Assembly (NCBI RefSeq): GCF_000743575.1
Contig: NZ_JQGC01000033.1
Span: 145,084-209,083 of the forward strand
Reading direction: 5' to 3'
DNA length: 64,000 nucleotides
Origin: Devosia riboflavina
GTDB taxonomy: Bacteria > Pseudomonadota > Alphaproteobacteria > Rhizobiales > Devosiaceae
Shown: one piece after another, positions 17,338 to 25,375 of the stretch
Layout: the number at the start of each line of letters is the position of its first letter
How positions within the stretch are numbered: position 1 is the stretch's first letter
Made by a program: the position numbers and the translations under genes
The notes under the pieces: generated by a model
What the model saw: only the letters and a program-made list of their open reading frames with translations
The model's database searches: none
What the model was told of the DNA's origin: nothing

Positions 17338-18192
17338 ATGAAGATTCTTGCCACTGCCATCACCGGCCTCGTCGCCGCCACGCTGGCCTTAGCACCCACC
17401 CTTGCCGCCGAGCGCTACGAGACCCTGCCCTACGCGCTCTCGCCCTCCTCCGCTCCGGTCGAGACCGGCACGGTCACCTCCAACGGCGCCGAAATCTACT
17501 ACGAGATCTACGGCAAGTCGGGCGATCCGATCCTTCTTATTCACGGCGGCGCCGGCAATACCGAGACCTGGGGCAATCAGGTCAACGCCTGGCTTCGTTC
17601 CAACCGCGTCATCGTTGCCGACACTCGCGGTCACGGCAAATCCTCGGCCGACGACCAGCCCTTCAGCTACCAGCTTTTCGCCGACGACTTCATTGCCCTC
17701 CTCGACAAGCTCGAAATCGAAAAGACCGCCGTGGTCGGCTGGAGCGACGGCGGCATCATCGGCATCGACCTTGCTTTGCGTCATCCGGAACGCCTGACCA
17801 AGGTCGTCGCCTACGCCGCCAACGTCACCACCGACGGCGTGCAGTCGACCGTCCTCGAAAACCCGACATTCCTGAAATACCTCGACCGCGCCCGCGGCGA
17901 ATATGCCCGCCTCTCGCCCACGCCCGATGGCTATGACGCCTATCTCGAAAAGATCGGCCAGCTCTGGGCCACCCAGCCCAACTGGACCGCGGAAGAACTG
18001 AGCAAGATCACGACGCCCATCCTCGTTCTCGCCGGCGACCACGAGGAAGCCATCAGCGAAGACCACACCCGCAAGATCGCCGCAGAGATCCCGGGCTCCG
18101 AACTGGTGCTGCTCGAAAACGCCAGCCACTTCGCCCATCTGCAGGACCCGACCAGCTTCAACACGGTTGTCGGCGATTTCCTGAAGGAATAA
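17338..18192 (+). CDS. Secreted alpha/beta hydrolase
   Basis: The 284-residue protein has a signal peptide (1-23, ending TLA). The alpha/beta-hydrolase fold follows: oxyanion tract LLIHGGAGNTETWG near 66, the strand-turn DTRGHGKSS near 92, nucleophile elbow VVGWSDGG near 126, acid residue in LVLAGDHEEA near 230 and the catalytic His in ASHFAHLQ near 262. The family includes peptidases, lipases and C-C hydrolases, so the substrate cannot be fixed. I placed the start at 17338, the ATG right before the signal peptide with GGGGACTGACC upstream; a longer reading from 17245 has no ribosome-binding site. It is preceded by a 153-base gap and so may be independently expressed. Confidence 0.85.
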   Translation: MKILATAITGLVAATLALAPTLAAERYETLPYALSPSSAPVETGTVTSNGAEIYYEIYGKSGDPILLIHGGAGNTETWGNQVNAWLRSNRVIVADTRGHGKSSADDQPFSYQLFADDFIALLDKLEIEKTAVVGWSDGGIIGIDLALRHPERLTKVVAYAANVTTDGVQSTVLENPTFLKYLDRARGEYARLSPTPDGYDAYLEKIGQLWATQPNWTAEELSKITTPILVLAGDHEEAISEDHTRKIAAEIPGSELVLLENASHFAHLQDPTSFNTVVGDFLKE

Positions 18193-18198
18193 GAACAC

Positions 18199-18226
18199 GA
18201 ATGCCCGGCCCCAAAGCCGCGCATTC
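18199..18226. terminator. Hairpin between convergent genes
   Basis: GAATGC (18199-18204) pairs with GCATTC (18221-18226); an inner three-base GGC/GCC pairing extends the stem. It fills the 39-base gap between the convergent hydrolase and phosphoesterase genes and may end both transcripts. There is no strong thymine run. Confidence 0.45.
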
Positions 18227-18231
18227 ACCCT

Positions 18232-18960
18232 CTAGTCGACCATCACCACATGGCTCACCAGATTGCCGCCGGCGAAATGGTGCAGCAGCAGGCCTGGCGG
18301 ATCGACGATCTCGCTCTCCCGCCCATCGAGCCGCAGCCTATTGGCCTTGGTCACCGACGGCGCCATGGTCGCCTGACGACCGGCAAAGCGTGTGAACATC
18401 GGCCGATGCACGTGGCCGCAGGTGAGCGCCAGGACCCTGTCCCCCGCCGCCTCGATCACCGCCGCCAGCCCCTCGCCATTGAAACAAATATTGCGGTCCT
18501 TGCCGTCGATACCCGTTGGGAACGGATGCTGGTGCTGAAAGATCAGCGTCGGCAAATCCGAGGCAGCCAGCTCTGCCGCCAGCCATTCGAGCTGCGGCCC
18601 AGCATCGCCGTGATGGGCCCCTTCCACGGTGACATCCAGCCCGATCAGCCGAAGCCCGTCAACCTCACCCACGACATTGAGCGGCCGATTGCTCGTCCAA
18701 CCGAACCTGTCCCCAAAGGCCTGCCGTATATCGCTATGGTCGTCGACATTGCCGGGCACAACGAAATAAGGGCAGCCAAGACTATCGAGCCGCTCCTTCA
18801 CGGCCCGATAGCTCCGGTCATGCGCCTCCTCGGCCAGATCGCCGCTGACGATGACGGCATCGGGCCGCATGGGGTGAAGCCAGCCCAGCACCTTGTCAAG
18901 CCGGTCGAGCCTTTCGCCCGACCCGTTCGCATGGATATCGCTGAGCTGGGCGACGATCAT
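18232..18960 (-). CDS. Class III cyclic-nucleotide phosphodiesterase-like metallophosphoesterase
   Basis: The 242-residue cytoplasmic protein shows all five calcineurin-like metal motifs: QLSDIHANG at 5-13, VSGDLAEE near 38, GNVDDHSD near 69, FQHQHPFP near 139 and CGHVHRPM near 181. The order matches CpdA-type class III cAMP phosphodiesterases, which hydrolyse cyclic nucleotides with a dimetal centre. The start ATG overlaps the glgX stop (ATGA), making it the last gene of the glg operon. A regulatory role in glycogen metabolism is tempting but unproven, and other phosphoesters are possible. Confidence 0.82.
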   Translation of the reverse strand: MIVAQLSDIHANGSGERLDRLDKVLGWLHPMRPDAVIVSGDLAEEAHDRSYRAVKERLDSLGCPYFVVPGNVDDHSDIRQAFGDRFGWTSNRPLNVVGEVDGLRLIGLDVTVEGAHHGDAGPQLEWLAAELAASDLPTLIFQHQHPFPTGIDGKDRNICFNGEGLAAVIEAAGDRVLALTCGHVHRPMFTRFAGRQATMAPSVTKANRLRLDGRESEIVDPPGLLLHHFAGGNLVSHVVMVD

Positions 18961-20966
18961 TGCGCGGCCGGCCTCACGAGAGCCAACACGGTGCGCGCGC
19001 CAACCTGAACCCGGCCATCGGCAATGGTGACGGATGTGTCCGGATCAGAGTCGATCCCGACCACCCAGTCCCCTTCCGGCAGCTTGGCGGAAACCGGATC
19101 GATCCGGCGATTGAACCAGATCAGGACCTCTTCGTCCTTGTGCCTCAGATGCATCCCAAGCACCGAGGCGCCGCCGTCGTTCCAGTCGCCCTCGGTCATC
19201 TCGTGGCCGTCGGGATGCAGCCAAACGACATCGCGAACGCCATGCCGCTCCTGCCCGGTCAGGAAATGATCGTGGCTGACGGCCGGATGGGCCTTACGGA
19301 AGGCGTTTATCGCCGCAACGAAATCCACCAGCGCCCCATCGGCGCCTTCCCAGTCGAGCCAGGTGATTTCGTTGTCCTGCGCGTAGGCATTATTGTTGCC
19401 CTGCTGCGTGCGATACATCTCGTCGCCCTGCTGGATCAGCGGCGTACCGCGCGACAGGAAAAGCGTCGCCAGGAGCGCCCGCACATCGCGCTTGCGCGCC
19501 GCATTGATGGCCGGATCGTCCGTCTCGCCCTCGACGCCGCAATTCCACGACTGGTTATTGTTGTGCCCGTCGCGATTGTTCTCGCCATTCGCCTCGTTGT
19601 GCTTGTCGTGATAGCTCACGAGATCGCGCAGGGTGAAACCGTCATGCACGGCCAGCATGTTGACGCCATGATGCGGCTTGCGGCCGGCAAAATCGAAAAT
19701 CTCGGCCGAACCCGAAACCTTCCCCGCCAAAGCCCCGATCTTGGCCGGCTCGCCCTTCCAGAACGAACGCACTTCATCGCGAAATGTGTCGTTATGCTCC
19801 TGGAATTCCTTGCCGAATTTCCCGAGCGCATAGCCGCCCGGACCCGGATCCCAAGGCTCGGCCACTAGGATGCACTTCGAAAGTACCGGATCAGCCTTGA
19901 TCTTCTTCAGCATCTCCGCTTCCGGGTTGAATCCCGGTTCCCGGCCAAGAACAGTCGCCAGATCGAAGCGGAAACCGGACACGCCCATTTCCTCGACCCA
20001 ATAGCGCAAGCTCTCGATCACCAGCCGCTGCACGGCCGGATGATCGCAGCGCAGCGTATTGCCGGTGCCGGTATCGTTGACGAGGTGCTGTTTCCCGTCG
20101 ACTTCCACGAAGCGGTAATATGTGTGCGCATCGAGCCCCATCATGCTCAGCATGGGCCCATTGGCGTCGCTTTCGCCCGTGTGGTTATAGACCACGTCGA
20201 GGATCACCGAGATGCCGTTCTTGCGATAGAGATCGGTCATCACCCGCAATTCCTGCGGCCCGCGCGGCGCCAACCGCGGATCGATGGCGAAATAGGCCAC
20301 CGGATTGTAGCCCCAGGCGTTAGTCAGCCCCAGCGCCGGCAGATGCCCCTCGTCGATCCAAGCCGCCGTCGGCATGAGCTGGATCGTGTCCACGCCCATA
20401 TGCTTGAAATGGTCGACCACCCACTTGGTGGTCAGCCCGGCAATCGTCCCACGTAGCGGCCCCTGCACGCTCGGATGGCGCATGGAGAAGCCACGCACAT
20501 TGAGCTCGTAGAAAAGGCTCGGCGCCTTCTTGCGCGGCAGGATGTTTTCATTGCCCTCCCCGACCACAATGGCCTTGGGGATCAGCGGCGCCGTATCCAC
20601 CGCCTCTTCGCGCGGCAGCCGCAGGCGCGGCGAGCGCACAAAGACGCGGTCGAGCCGCCGCGCATAGGGATCGACCAGCAGCTTGTTCGGATCGAAGAAA
20701 TAGCCCCGGTCCGGATCATATCGCCCGTCGGCCCGCAGCCCGTAGCGCGCGCCCGCCCCGATGCCGGCGACCAGGCCGGCCCGGATATTTTCGGCATGCA
20801 CATCGAGCTCGAAGCGCTCGATTTCCTGGTCCTGCTCATCATAGAGCGAGACCCAGATTGCCGTTGCGGCCTCGGAATAAACCGCGAAATTCACGCCCTC
20901 GGGCGTGATCGTGGCGCCGAGCTTTTCAATGCTCCCGGCGCCGGGAACGAGATGTGGACCCGTCAA
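18957..20966 (-). CDS. glgX: Glycogen debranching enzyme GlgX
   Basis: GlgX is the GH13 isoamylase that cuts alpha-1,6 branches from glycogen after phosphorylase trimming. It has an N-terminal CBM48-type domain (GVNFAVYSEAATAIWVSLYD) and then the catalytic barrel: DVVYNHTGES, the nucleophile in GVSGFRFDLATVLG, the acid in CILVAEPWDPGPG and the transition-state Asp in AVHDGFTLRDLVS. Its frame stays open upstream to an ATG at 21104, but that would overlap the pgm coding region by 128 bases and give a Ser/Pro-rich N-terminus that looks like out-of-frame translation. I therefore prefer the TTG at 20966, eleven bases after the pgm stop, giving 669 residues. The start is the uncertain part; the rest is firm. 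It overlaps the phosphoesterase by four bases. Confidence 0.9.
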   Translation of the reverse strand: MTGPHLVPGAGSIEKLGATITPEGVNFAVYSEAATAIWVSLYDEQDQEIERFELDVHAENIRAGLVAGIGAGARYGLRADGRYDPDRGYFFDPNKLLVDPYARRLDRVFVRSPRLRLPREEAVDTAPLIPKAIVVGEGNENILPRKKAPSLFYELNVRGFSMRHPSVQGPLRGTIAGLTTKWVVDHFKHMGVDTIQLMPTAAWIDEGHLPALGLTNAWGYNPVAYFAIDPRLAPRGPQELRVMTDLYRKNGISVILDVVYNHTGESDANGPMLSMMGLDAHTYYRFVEVDGKQHLVNDTGTGNTLRCDHPAVQRLVIESLRYWVEEMGVSGFRFDLATVLGREPGFNPEAEMLKKIKADPVLSKCILVAEPWDPGPGGYALGKFGKEFQEHNDTFRDEVRSFWKGEPAKIGALAGKVSGSAEIFDFAGRKPHHGVNMLAVHDGFTLRDLVSYHDKHNEANGENNRDGHNNNQSWNCGVEGETDDPAINAARKRDVRALLATLFLSRGTPLIQQGDEMYRTQQGNNNAYAQDNEITWLDWEGADGALVDFVAAINAFRKAHPAVSHDHFLTGQERHGVRDVVWLHPDGHEMTEGDWNDGGASVLGMHLRHKDEEVLIWFNRRIDPVSAKLPEGDWVVGIDSDPDTSVTIADGRVQVGARTVLALVRPAAQ

Positions 20967-20976
20967 TTGCGTGCGC

Positions 20977-22608
20977 TCAAGTGATAACGCTGGGCTCGGT
21001 GCGCCCTGTCCGGGCTTTGATGCCGGCGAGGTCTTCGGTGATCCCGACAAGAGGCTCGAGGGCGCGTTGGACATCGAGATCGTGGTTTCCATTGGGGGGC
21101 TCATACTGTTCGAGGTAGACCCGCAACGTCGCGCCCACCGTGCCAGTTCCTGAGAGCCTAAGGACTATTCGCGAACCGTCCTTGAACCCGATCCGAATAC
21201 CCTGCTTGGCGCTCGTCGAACCATCCACAGGATCATGATAGGTGAAGTCATCCGCGTAGGCGACTTCGAGCCCATTGAGCACCTGCCCCGGCAACGTCGA
21301 AAGCCGCCCGCGCAGGTTATCGACCAGCGCATTGGCGATGGCGCTGTCCACTTCCTCATAGTCGTGGCGCGTATAGTAATTGCGCCCATAGGTCGCCCAG
21401 TGCTCGCGCACGATGGCGTCGACGCTCTCCTTGCGCACGGCCAGGATATTGAGCCAGAGCAGCACGGCCCAGAGCCCGTCCTTCTCGCGCACATGGTCCG
21501 AGCCCGTGCCGGCGCTCTCTTCGCCGCAGATGGTAACGCGACCAGCGTCGAGCAGATTGCCGAAGAACTTCCACCCCGTCGGCGTCTCGTGCATTTCAAT
21601 GCCGAGCTTTTCCGCCACGCGATCAGCGGCAGCGCTGGTCGGCATGGAGCGGGCGATGCCCACAATCCCCGCCTTGTAGCCCGGCGCCAGATGCGCATTG
21701 GCCGCCAGGAGCGCCAACGAGTCCGACGGCGTCACGAAGCGGTTCTTGCCGATGATGAGATTGCGGTCCCCGTCCCCGTCCGAAGCCGCACCGAAATCCG
21801 GCCCAGCCTCGGTCATCAGCAGGTCGTACATGTCCTTGCAATAGACGAGGTTCGGATCGGGATGGCCATGGTTGAACGTCGGCGACGGCACGCCGTTCTT
21901 CACCGTCCCCGCCGGAGCCCCAAGCAGCCCTTCGAGGATAGCCTTGGCATAGGGCCCGGTGATCGCGTGCATCGAGTCGAAGGTCATGGTGAAGCCGGAC
22001 TTGAACAGCCCGCGAATGGCCTCGAAGTCGAACAGCGTCTGCATCAGCACCGCATAGTCCTTCACGGGGTCGATCACTTCGACCACCATGTCGCCGACCT
22101 GCTGCGTGCCGATCTTGCTCAGGTCCACATCGGGCGTATCGAGCGCCTTGTAGCTGTCGATCACCTTGGTGCGCGCATAGACCGCGTCGGTAATCTTCTC
22201 CGGCGCCGGCCCGCCATTCCCGACATTGTACTTGATGCCGAAATCGCCATCCGGCCCGCCCGGATTGTGACTCGCCGACAGAACAAGTCCGCCGAAGGCC
22301 TTGTAATGGCGAATGATATTACTCGCAGCCGGCGTCGAAAGCAGGCCACCTTGCCCGACCAACACCTTGCCAAAGCCATTGGCCGCGGCAATGCGGATCG
22401 CCTTCTGGATGGCGACGTCGTTGAAGAAGCGCCCGTCCCCGCCGATCACCAGCGTCTGGCCTGCGAGACCTTCGAGGCTGTCGAAAATCGACTGGATGAA
22501 ATTCTCGACATAGTTGGGCTGGCTGAAAACCGGCACTCGCTTCCGAAGGCCCGAAGTGCCCGGCTTCTGGTCGGCATAGGGCGTGGTCTTAATGATCTGT
22601 ATCGTCAT
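20977..22608 (-). CDS. pgm: Phosphoglucomutase (alpha-D-glucose-specific)
   Basis: Pgm interconverts glucose 1-phosphate and glucose 6-phosphate, linking glycogen to glycolysis. The 543-residue protein has the phosphoserine loop LVLSASHNPGGPDGDFGIKYN near 110, the magnesium loop in GAASDGDGDRNLI near 277, a sugar-binding loop GEESAGTGSDH near 358 and the phosphate-binding RLSGTGTVGATLRVYLEQYEP at the C-terminus. The end reads ARTGRTEPSVIT, typical of this family. It overlaps glgA by 20 bases at its start and belongs to the glg operon. Confidence 0.95.
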   Translation of the reverse strand: MTIQIIKTTPYADQKPGTSGLRKRVPVFSQPNYVENFIQSIFDSLEGLAGQTLVIGGDGRFFNDVAIQKAIRIAAANGFGKVLVGQGGLLSTPAASNIIRHYKAFGGLVLSASHNPGGPDGDFGIKYNVGNGGPAPEKITDAVYARTKVIDSYKALDTPDVDLSKIGTQQVGDMVVEVIDPVKDYAVLMQTLFDFEAIRGLFKSGFTMTFDSMHAITGPYAKAILEGLLGAPAGTVKNGVPSPTFNHGHPDPNLVYCKDMYDLLMTEAGPDFGAASDGDGDRNLIIGKNRFVTPSDSLALLAANAHLAPGYKAGIVGIARSMPTSAAADRVAEKLGIEMHETPTGWKFFGNLLDAGRVTICGEESAGTGSDHVREKDGLWAVLLWLNILAVRKESVDAIVREHWATYGRNYYTRHDYEEVDSAIANALVDNLRGRLSTLPGQVLNGLEVAYADDFTYHDPVDGSTSAKQGIRIGFKDGSRIVLRLSGTGTVGATLRVYLEQYEPPNGNHDLDVQRALEPLVGITEDLAGIKARTGRTEPSVIT

Positions 22609-24052
22609 CGGCTTTCAGTCCAATCAGCGATGCATAGAGCTGGGCATAGCGGGCGGCGCTGGATTCCCAGCTCACGTCCGATTTCATTCCCCGCCTCTGC
22701 ATCTTCTTCCAGCTTTTTTCGTCGGCATAGAGGTCGAGCGTGCGCCTGATGGCATTGGCCAAAGCAGCCTCATCGGGCGGCGCGAATTGCACCCCCGTCG
22801 CTACCTCGGCCTGCAATGCGGCAACATTGGCATCGATCACCGTGTCATTGAGCCCGCCGACCCGGCTGACCAGCGGAATACAGCCATAGCGCAGCGCATA
22901 AAGCTGCGTCAGTCCGCAGGGTTCGAAGCGCGAGGGCACCATCATCACATCGGCCCCGCCCTGCACCAGATGGCTCAGGCGTTCGTTGTAGCCGGTCACA
23001 AGACCCACCCGCCCCGGATGCCGCATGGCCGCACCGCGAACCGCATTTTCCAGCTCCGCCTCGCCTGAACCCAGCACGGCAAGCTGCGCCCCAGCCTCGA
23101 CCATCATGTCGATGCAATTGACCAGCAGGTCGATGCCCTTCTGCCAGGTCAGCCGGCTAACGACCGCAAAGAGCGGGCTATTGGACGGCTCCAGCGCAAA
23201 CGCTTCCTGCACCGCCGCCTTGTTGGTGGCGCGGCTGCCGAGCGAATTGGCGGTATAGGTCGAACTCAGGCTCTGGTCGGTCGCCGGATTCCAGGCATCC
23301 ATGTCGATGCCGTTGAGCACACCGAACACCGTGCCCGAGCGATTGTTGAGTAGCCCTTCGAGCCCCATGCCAAAAGCCTGGGTGCGGATTTCAGCCGCAT
23401 AGGTCGGCGACACGGTCGTCACCACATCGGCGCATTCGACACCGGCCTTGAGGTAGCCGATACCACCAAAATATTCGACGCCTTCCATCGAAAAGGCATG
23501 TGGCGGCAGGCGCAATTGCGCAAAGATATCGGCGCCGAATGTCCCCTGGAAGGCCATGTTGTGGACGGTCATCACCGTCTTCAGCGTCGCCGAAGGCCCA
23601 TACTTCACATAGGCGGCAACAAGCCCTGCCTGCCAGTCATGCGCGTGAATGACCTGCGGCCGGTAGCCTTCCACCAGCCCCAGCCCCAGTTCCGCCGCCG
23701 CCCAGGAAAGCGCGGCAAAACGTTTCCAGTTGTCCGGCCAGTCCCAGCCATCGGGCCCCATATAGGGATTGCCCGGCCGATCATAAAGCGCCGGCGCATC
23801 GAGCACGATCAGGTCTAGCCCCTCGGCCCGGCCGGCGATCAGCCTGCCGGTGACGCCGAAAAGGTCGCTGAAATAATAGACCTCGCGCGATTGCCCGAGC
23901 TTGGCCATCACCGCGGGATAGCCCGGCACCAGCGTTCGCATGGAAACGCCGTTCTTGGCGAGCGCAGCCGGCAGGGCGCCGGCTACGTCGGCCAGCCCCC
24001 CGGTTTTGATCAGCGGATAGACTTCCGAAGCAACGGAAAGAACTTCGATCAT
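22589..24052 (-). CDS. glgA: Glycogen synthase (ADP-glucose)
   Basis: GlgA extends alpha-1,4-glucan chains from ADP-glucose (GT5, GT-B fold). The 487 residues start MIEVLSVASEVYPLIKTGGL, with the substrate-binding KTGGLADVAGALP at 17-29. AHDWQAGLVAAY near 136, the acceptor-domain tract TVHNMAFQG near 164 and the C-terminal VPSRFEPCGLTQLYALRYG near 378 are all present. The ATG overlaps the glgC stop by four bases. Length and motifs are normal. Confidence 0.96.
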   Translation of the reverse strand: MIEVLSVASEVYPLIKTGGLADVAGALPAALAKNGVSMRTLVPGYPAVMAKLGQSREVYYFSDLFGVTGRLIAGRAEGLDLIVLDAPALYDRPGNPYMGPDGWDWPDNWKRFAALSWAAAELGLGLVEGYRPQVIHAHDWQAGLVAAYVKYGPSATLKTVMTVHNMAFQGTFGADIFAQLRLPPHAFSMEGVEYFGGIGYLKAGVECADVVTTVSPTYAAEIRTQAFGMGLEGLLNNRSGTVFGVLNGIDMDAWNPATDQSLSSTYTANSLGSRATNKAAVQEAFALEPSNSPLFAVVSRLTWQKGIDLLVNCIDMMVEAGAQLAVLGSGEAELENAVRGAAMRHPGRVGLVTGYNERLSHLVQGGADVMMVPSRFEPCGLTQLYALRYGCIPLVSRVGGLNDTVIDANVAALQAEVATGVQFAPPDEAALANAIRRTLDLYADEKSWKKMQRRGMKSDVSWESSAARYAQLYASLIGLKADDDTDH

Positions 24053-25320
24053 CGATCAGCCAGATACCTGTTGACCATCGCCTGGGTGACAAGGGTCACG
24101 CCGTCCTCAGTGCGCCGGAACCACTTGTCGTCGAATTCCGGATCCTCGCCGACAACCAACCCTTCCGGGATGGAAACGCCGCGGTCGATGACGACCTTCT
24201 TGAGCCGCGCATTGCGCCCGATATCGCAATAGGGCAGCACCACCGCCTCATCGAGTACCGAATAGGAATGCACCCGCGAACCGGTCGACAGCAGCGTGCG
24301 CTGCAGATGACCGCCCGAAATGATGCAATCGCCCGACACCAGCGAGTTCACCGCAGACCCACGGCGCCCGTCAAAGTCGTGCACGAACTTGGCCGGCGGC
24401 GTGATCTCGGCATAGGTCCAGATCGGCCAGTCACGATCATAAAGATCGAGCTGCGGATTGATATCGGTCAGGTCGATATTGGCCTTCCAATAGGCGTCGA
24501 CCGTACCCACGTCGCGCCAATAGGAAACCGTCTCGTTACTGGAGCGCACGCAGGAGCGCGGGAAGCGATGCGCCCAGGCCGTGCCGTTCTTGACGATATA
24601 GGGAATGATGTCCTTGCCGAAGTCACGGCTCGAGCCTTCTGTCGCCGCGTCGCGACGCAGTTGTTCCATCAGGAAGCGCGTCTCGAACACATAGATGCCC
24701 ATCGAAGCGAGCGCCATATCCGGCTTGTCCGGAATCCCCGGCGGGTCCTTGGGCTTTTCGACGAAATCGACCACCCGGTCGCGCCCGTCGACATGCATCA
24801 CGCCAAAACCCGTTGCTTCCATGCGCGGCACTTCGAGGCAACCGATCGTCACGTCCGCGCCCGTGTCCACATGCTGGCGCAGCATGATTTCATAGTCCAT
24901 CTTGTAGATGTGGTCGCCAGCCAGCAGCACGATGTAGCGCGCGCCATAGTCCTCGATGATGTCCATGTTCTGGTAGACGGCGTCGGCCGTACCCGCATAC
25001 CACATGTCTTCCTTGACGCGCTGGCTCGCCGGCAGCACGTCAAAGCTTTCGTTACGCTCGGTGCGGAGGAAGTTCCAGCCACGCTGCAGGTGGCGGATCA
25101 GGCTATGCGCCTGATACTGCGTCGCCACCGAAATGCGGCGGATGCCCGAATTGATGGCATTGGAGAGCGCGAAGTCGATGATGCGCGACTTGCCCCCAAA
25201 ATAGACAGCAGGCTTGGCGCGTCGGTCGGTCAATTCCATCAAACGCGTGCCGCGCCCCCCGGCAAGCACATAGGCCATGGCTTCGCGCGCCAATGGAGAC
25301 GGTACTCGATAATCAGCCAT
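24049..25320 (-). CDS. glgC: Glucose-1-phosphate adenylyltransferase
   Basis: GlgC makes ADP-glucose from ATP and glucose 1-phosphate, the committed and allosterically controlled step of bacterial glycogen synthesis. The 423 residues include the nucleotide-binding YVLAGGRGTRLMELTDRRAK from residue 17, the substrate loop in WYAGTADAVYQNMD near 107, the catalytic-metal region LLAGDHIYKMDYE near 132 and a C-terminal left-handed beta-helix (after about 300). The short N-terminal region with basic residues fits the regulatory site of the alphaproteobacterial enzymes. The start is 55 bases after the glgB stop. Confidence 0.96.
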   Translation of the reverse strand: MADYRVPSPLAREAMAYVLAGGRGTRLMELTDRRAKPAVYFGGKSRIIDFALSNAINSGIRRISVATQYQAHSLIRHLQRGWNFLRTERNESFDVLPASQRVKEDMWYAGTADAVYQNMDIIEDYGARYIVLLAGDHIYKMDYEIMLRQHVDTGADVTIGCLEVPRMEATGFGVMHVDGRDRVVDFVEKPKDPPGIPDKPDMALASMGIYVFETRFLMEQLRRDAATEGSSRDFGKDIIPYIVKNGTAWAHRFPRSCVRSSNETVSYWRDVGTVDAYWKANIDLTDINPQLDLYDRDWPIWTYAEITPPAKFVHDFDGRRGSAVNSLVSGDCIISGGHLQRTLLSTGSRVHSYSVLDEAVVLPYCDIGRNARLKKVVIDRGVSIPEGLVVGEDPEFDDKWFRRTEDGVTLVTQAMVNRYLADR

Positions 25321-25375
25321 TTATTTCCCTCCACTACTGCCCGCATTGAAGCGGGACGTATTCACCCGAGACGGA

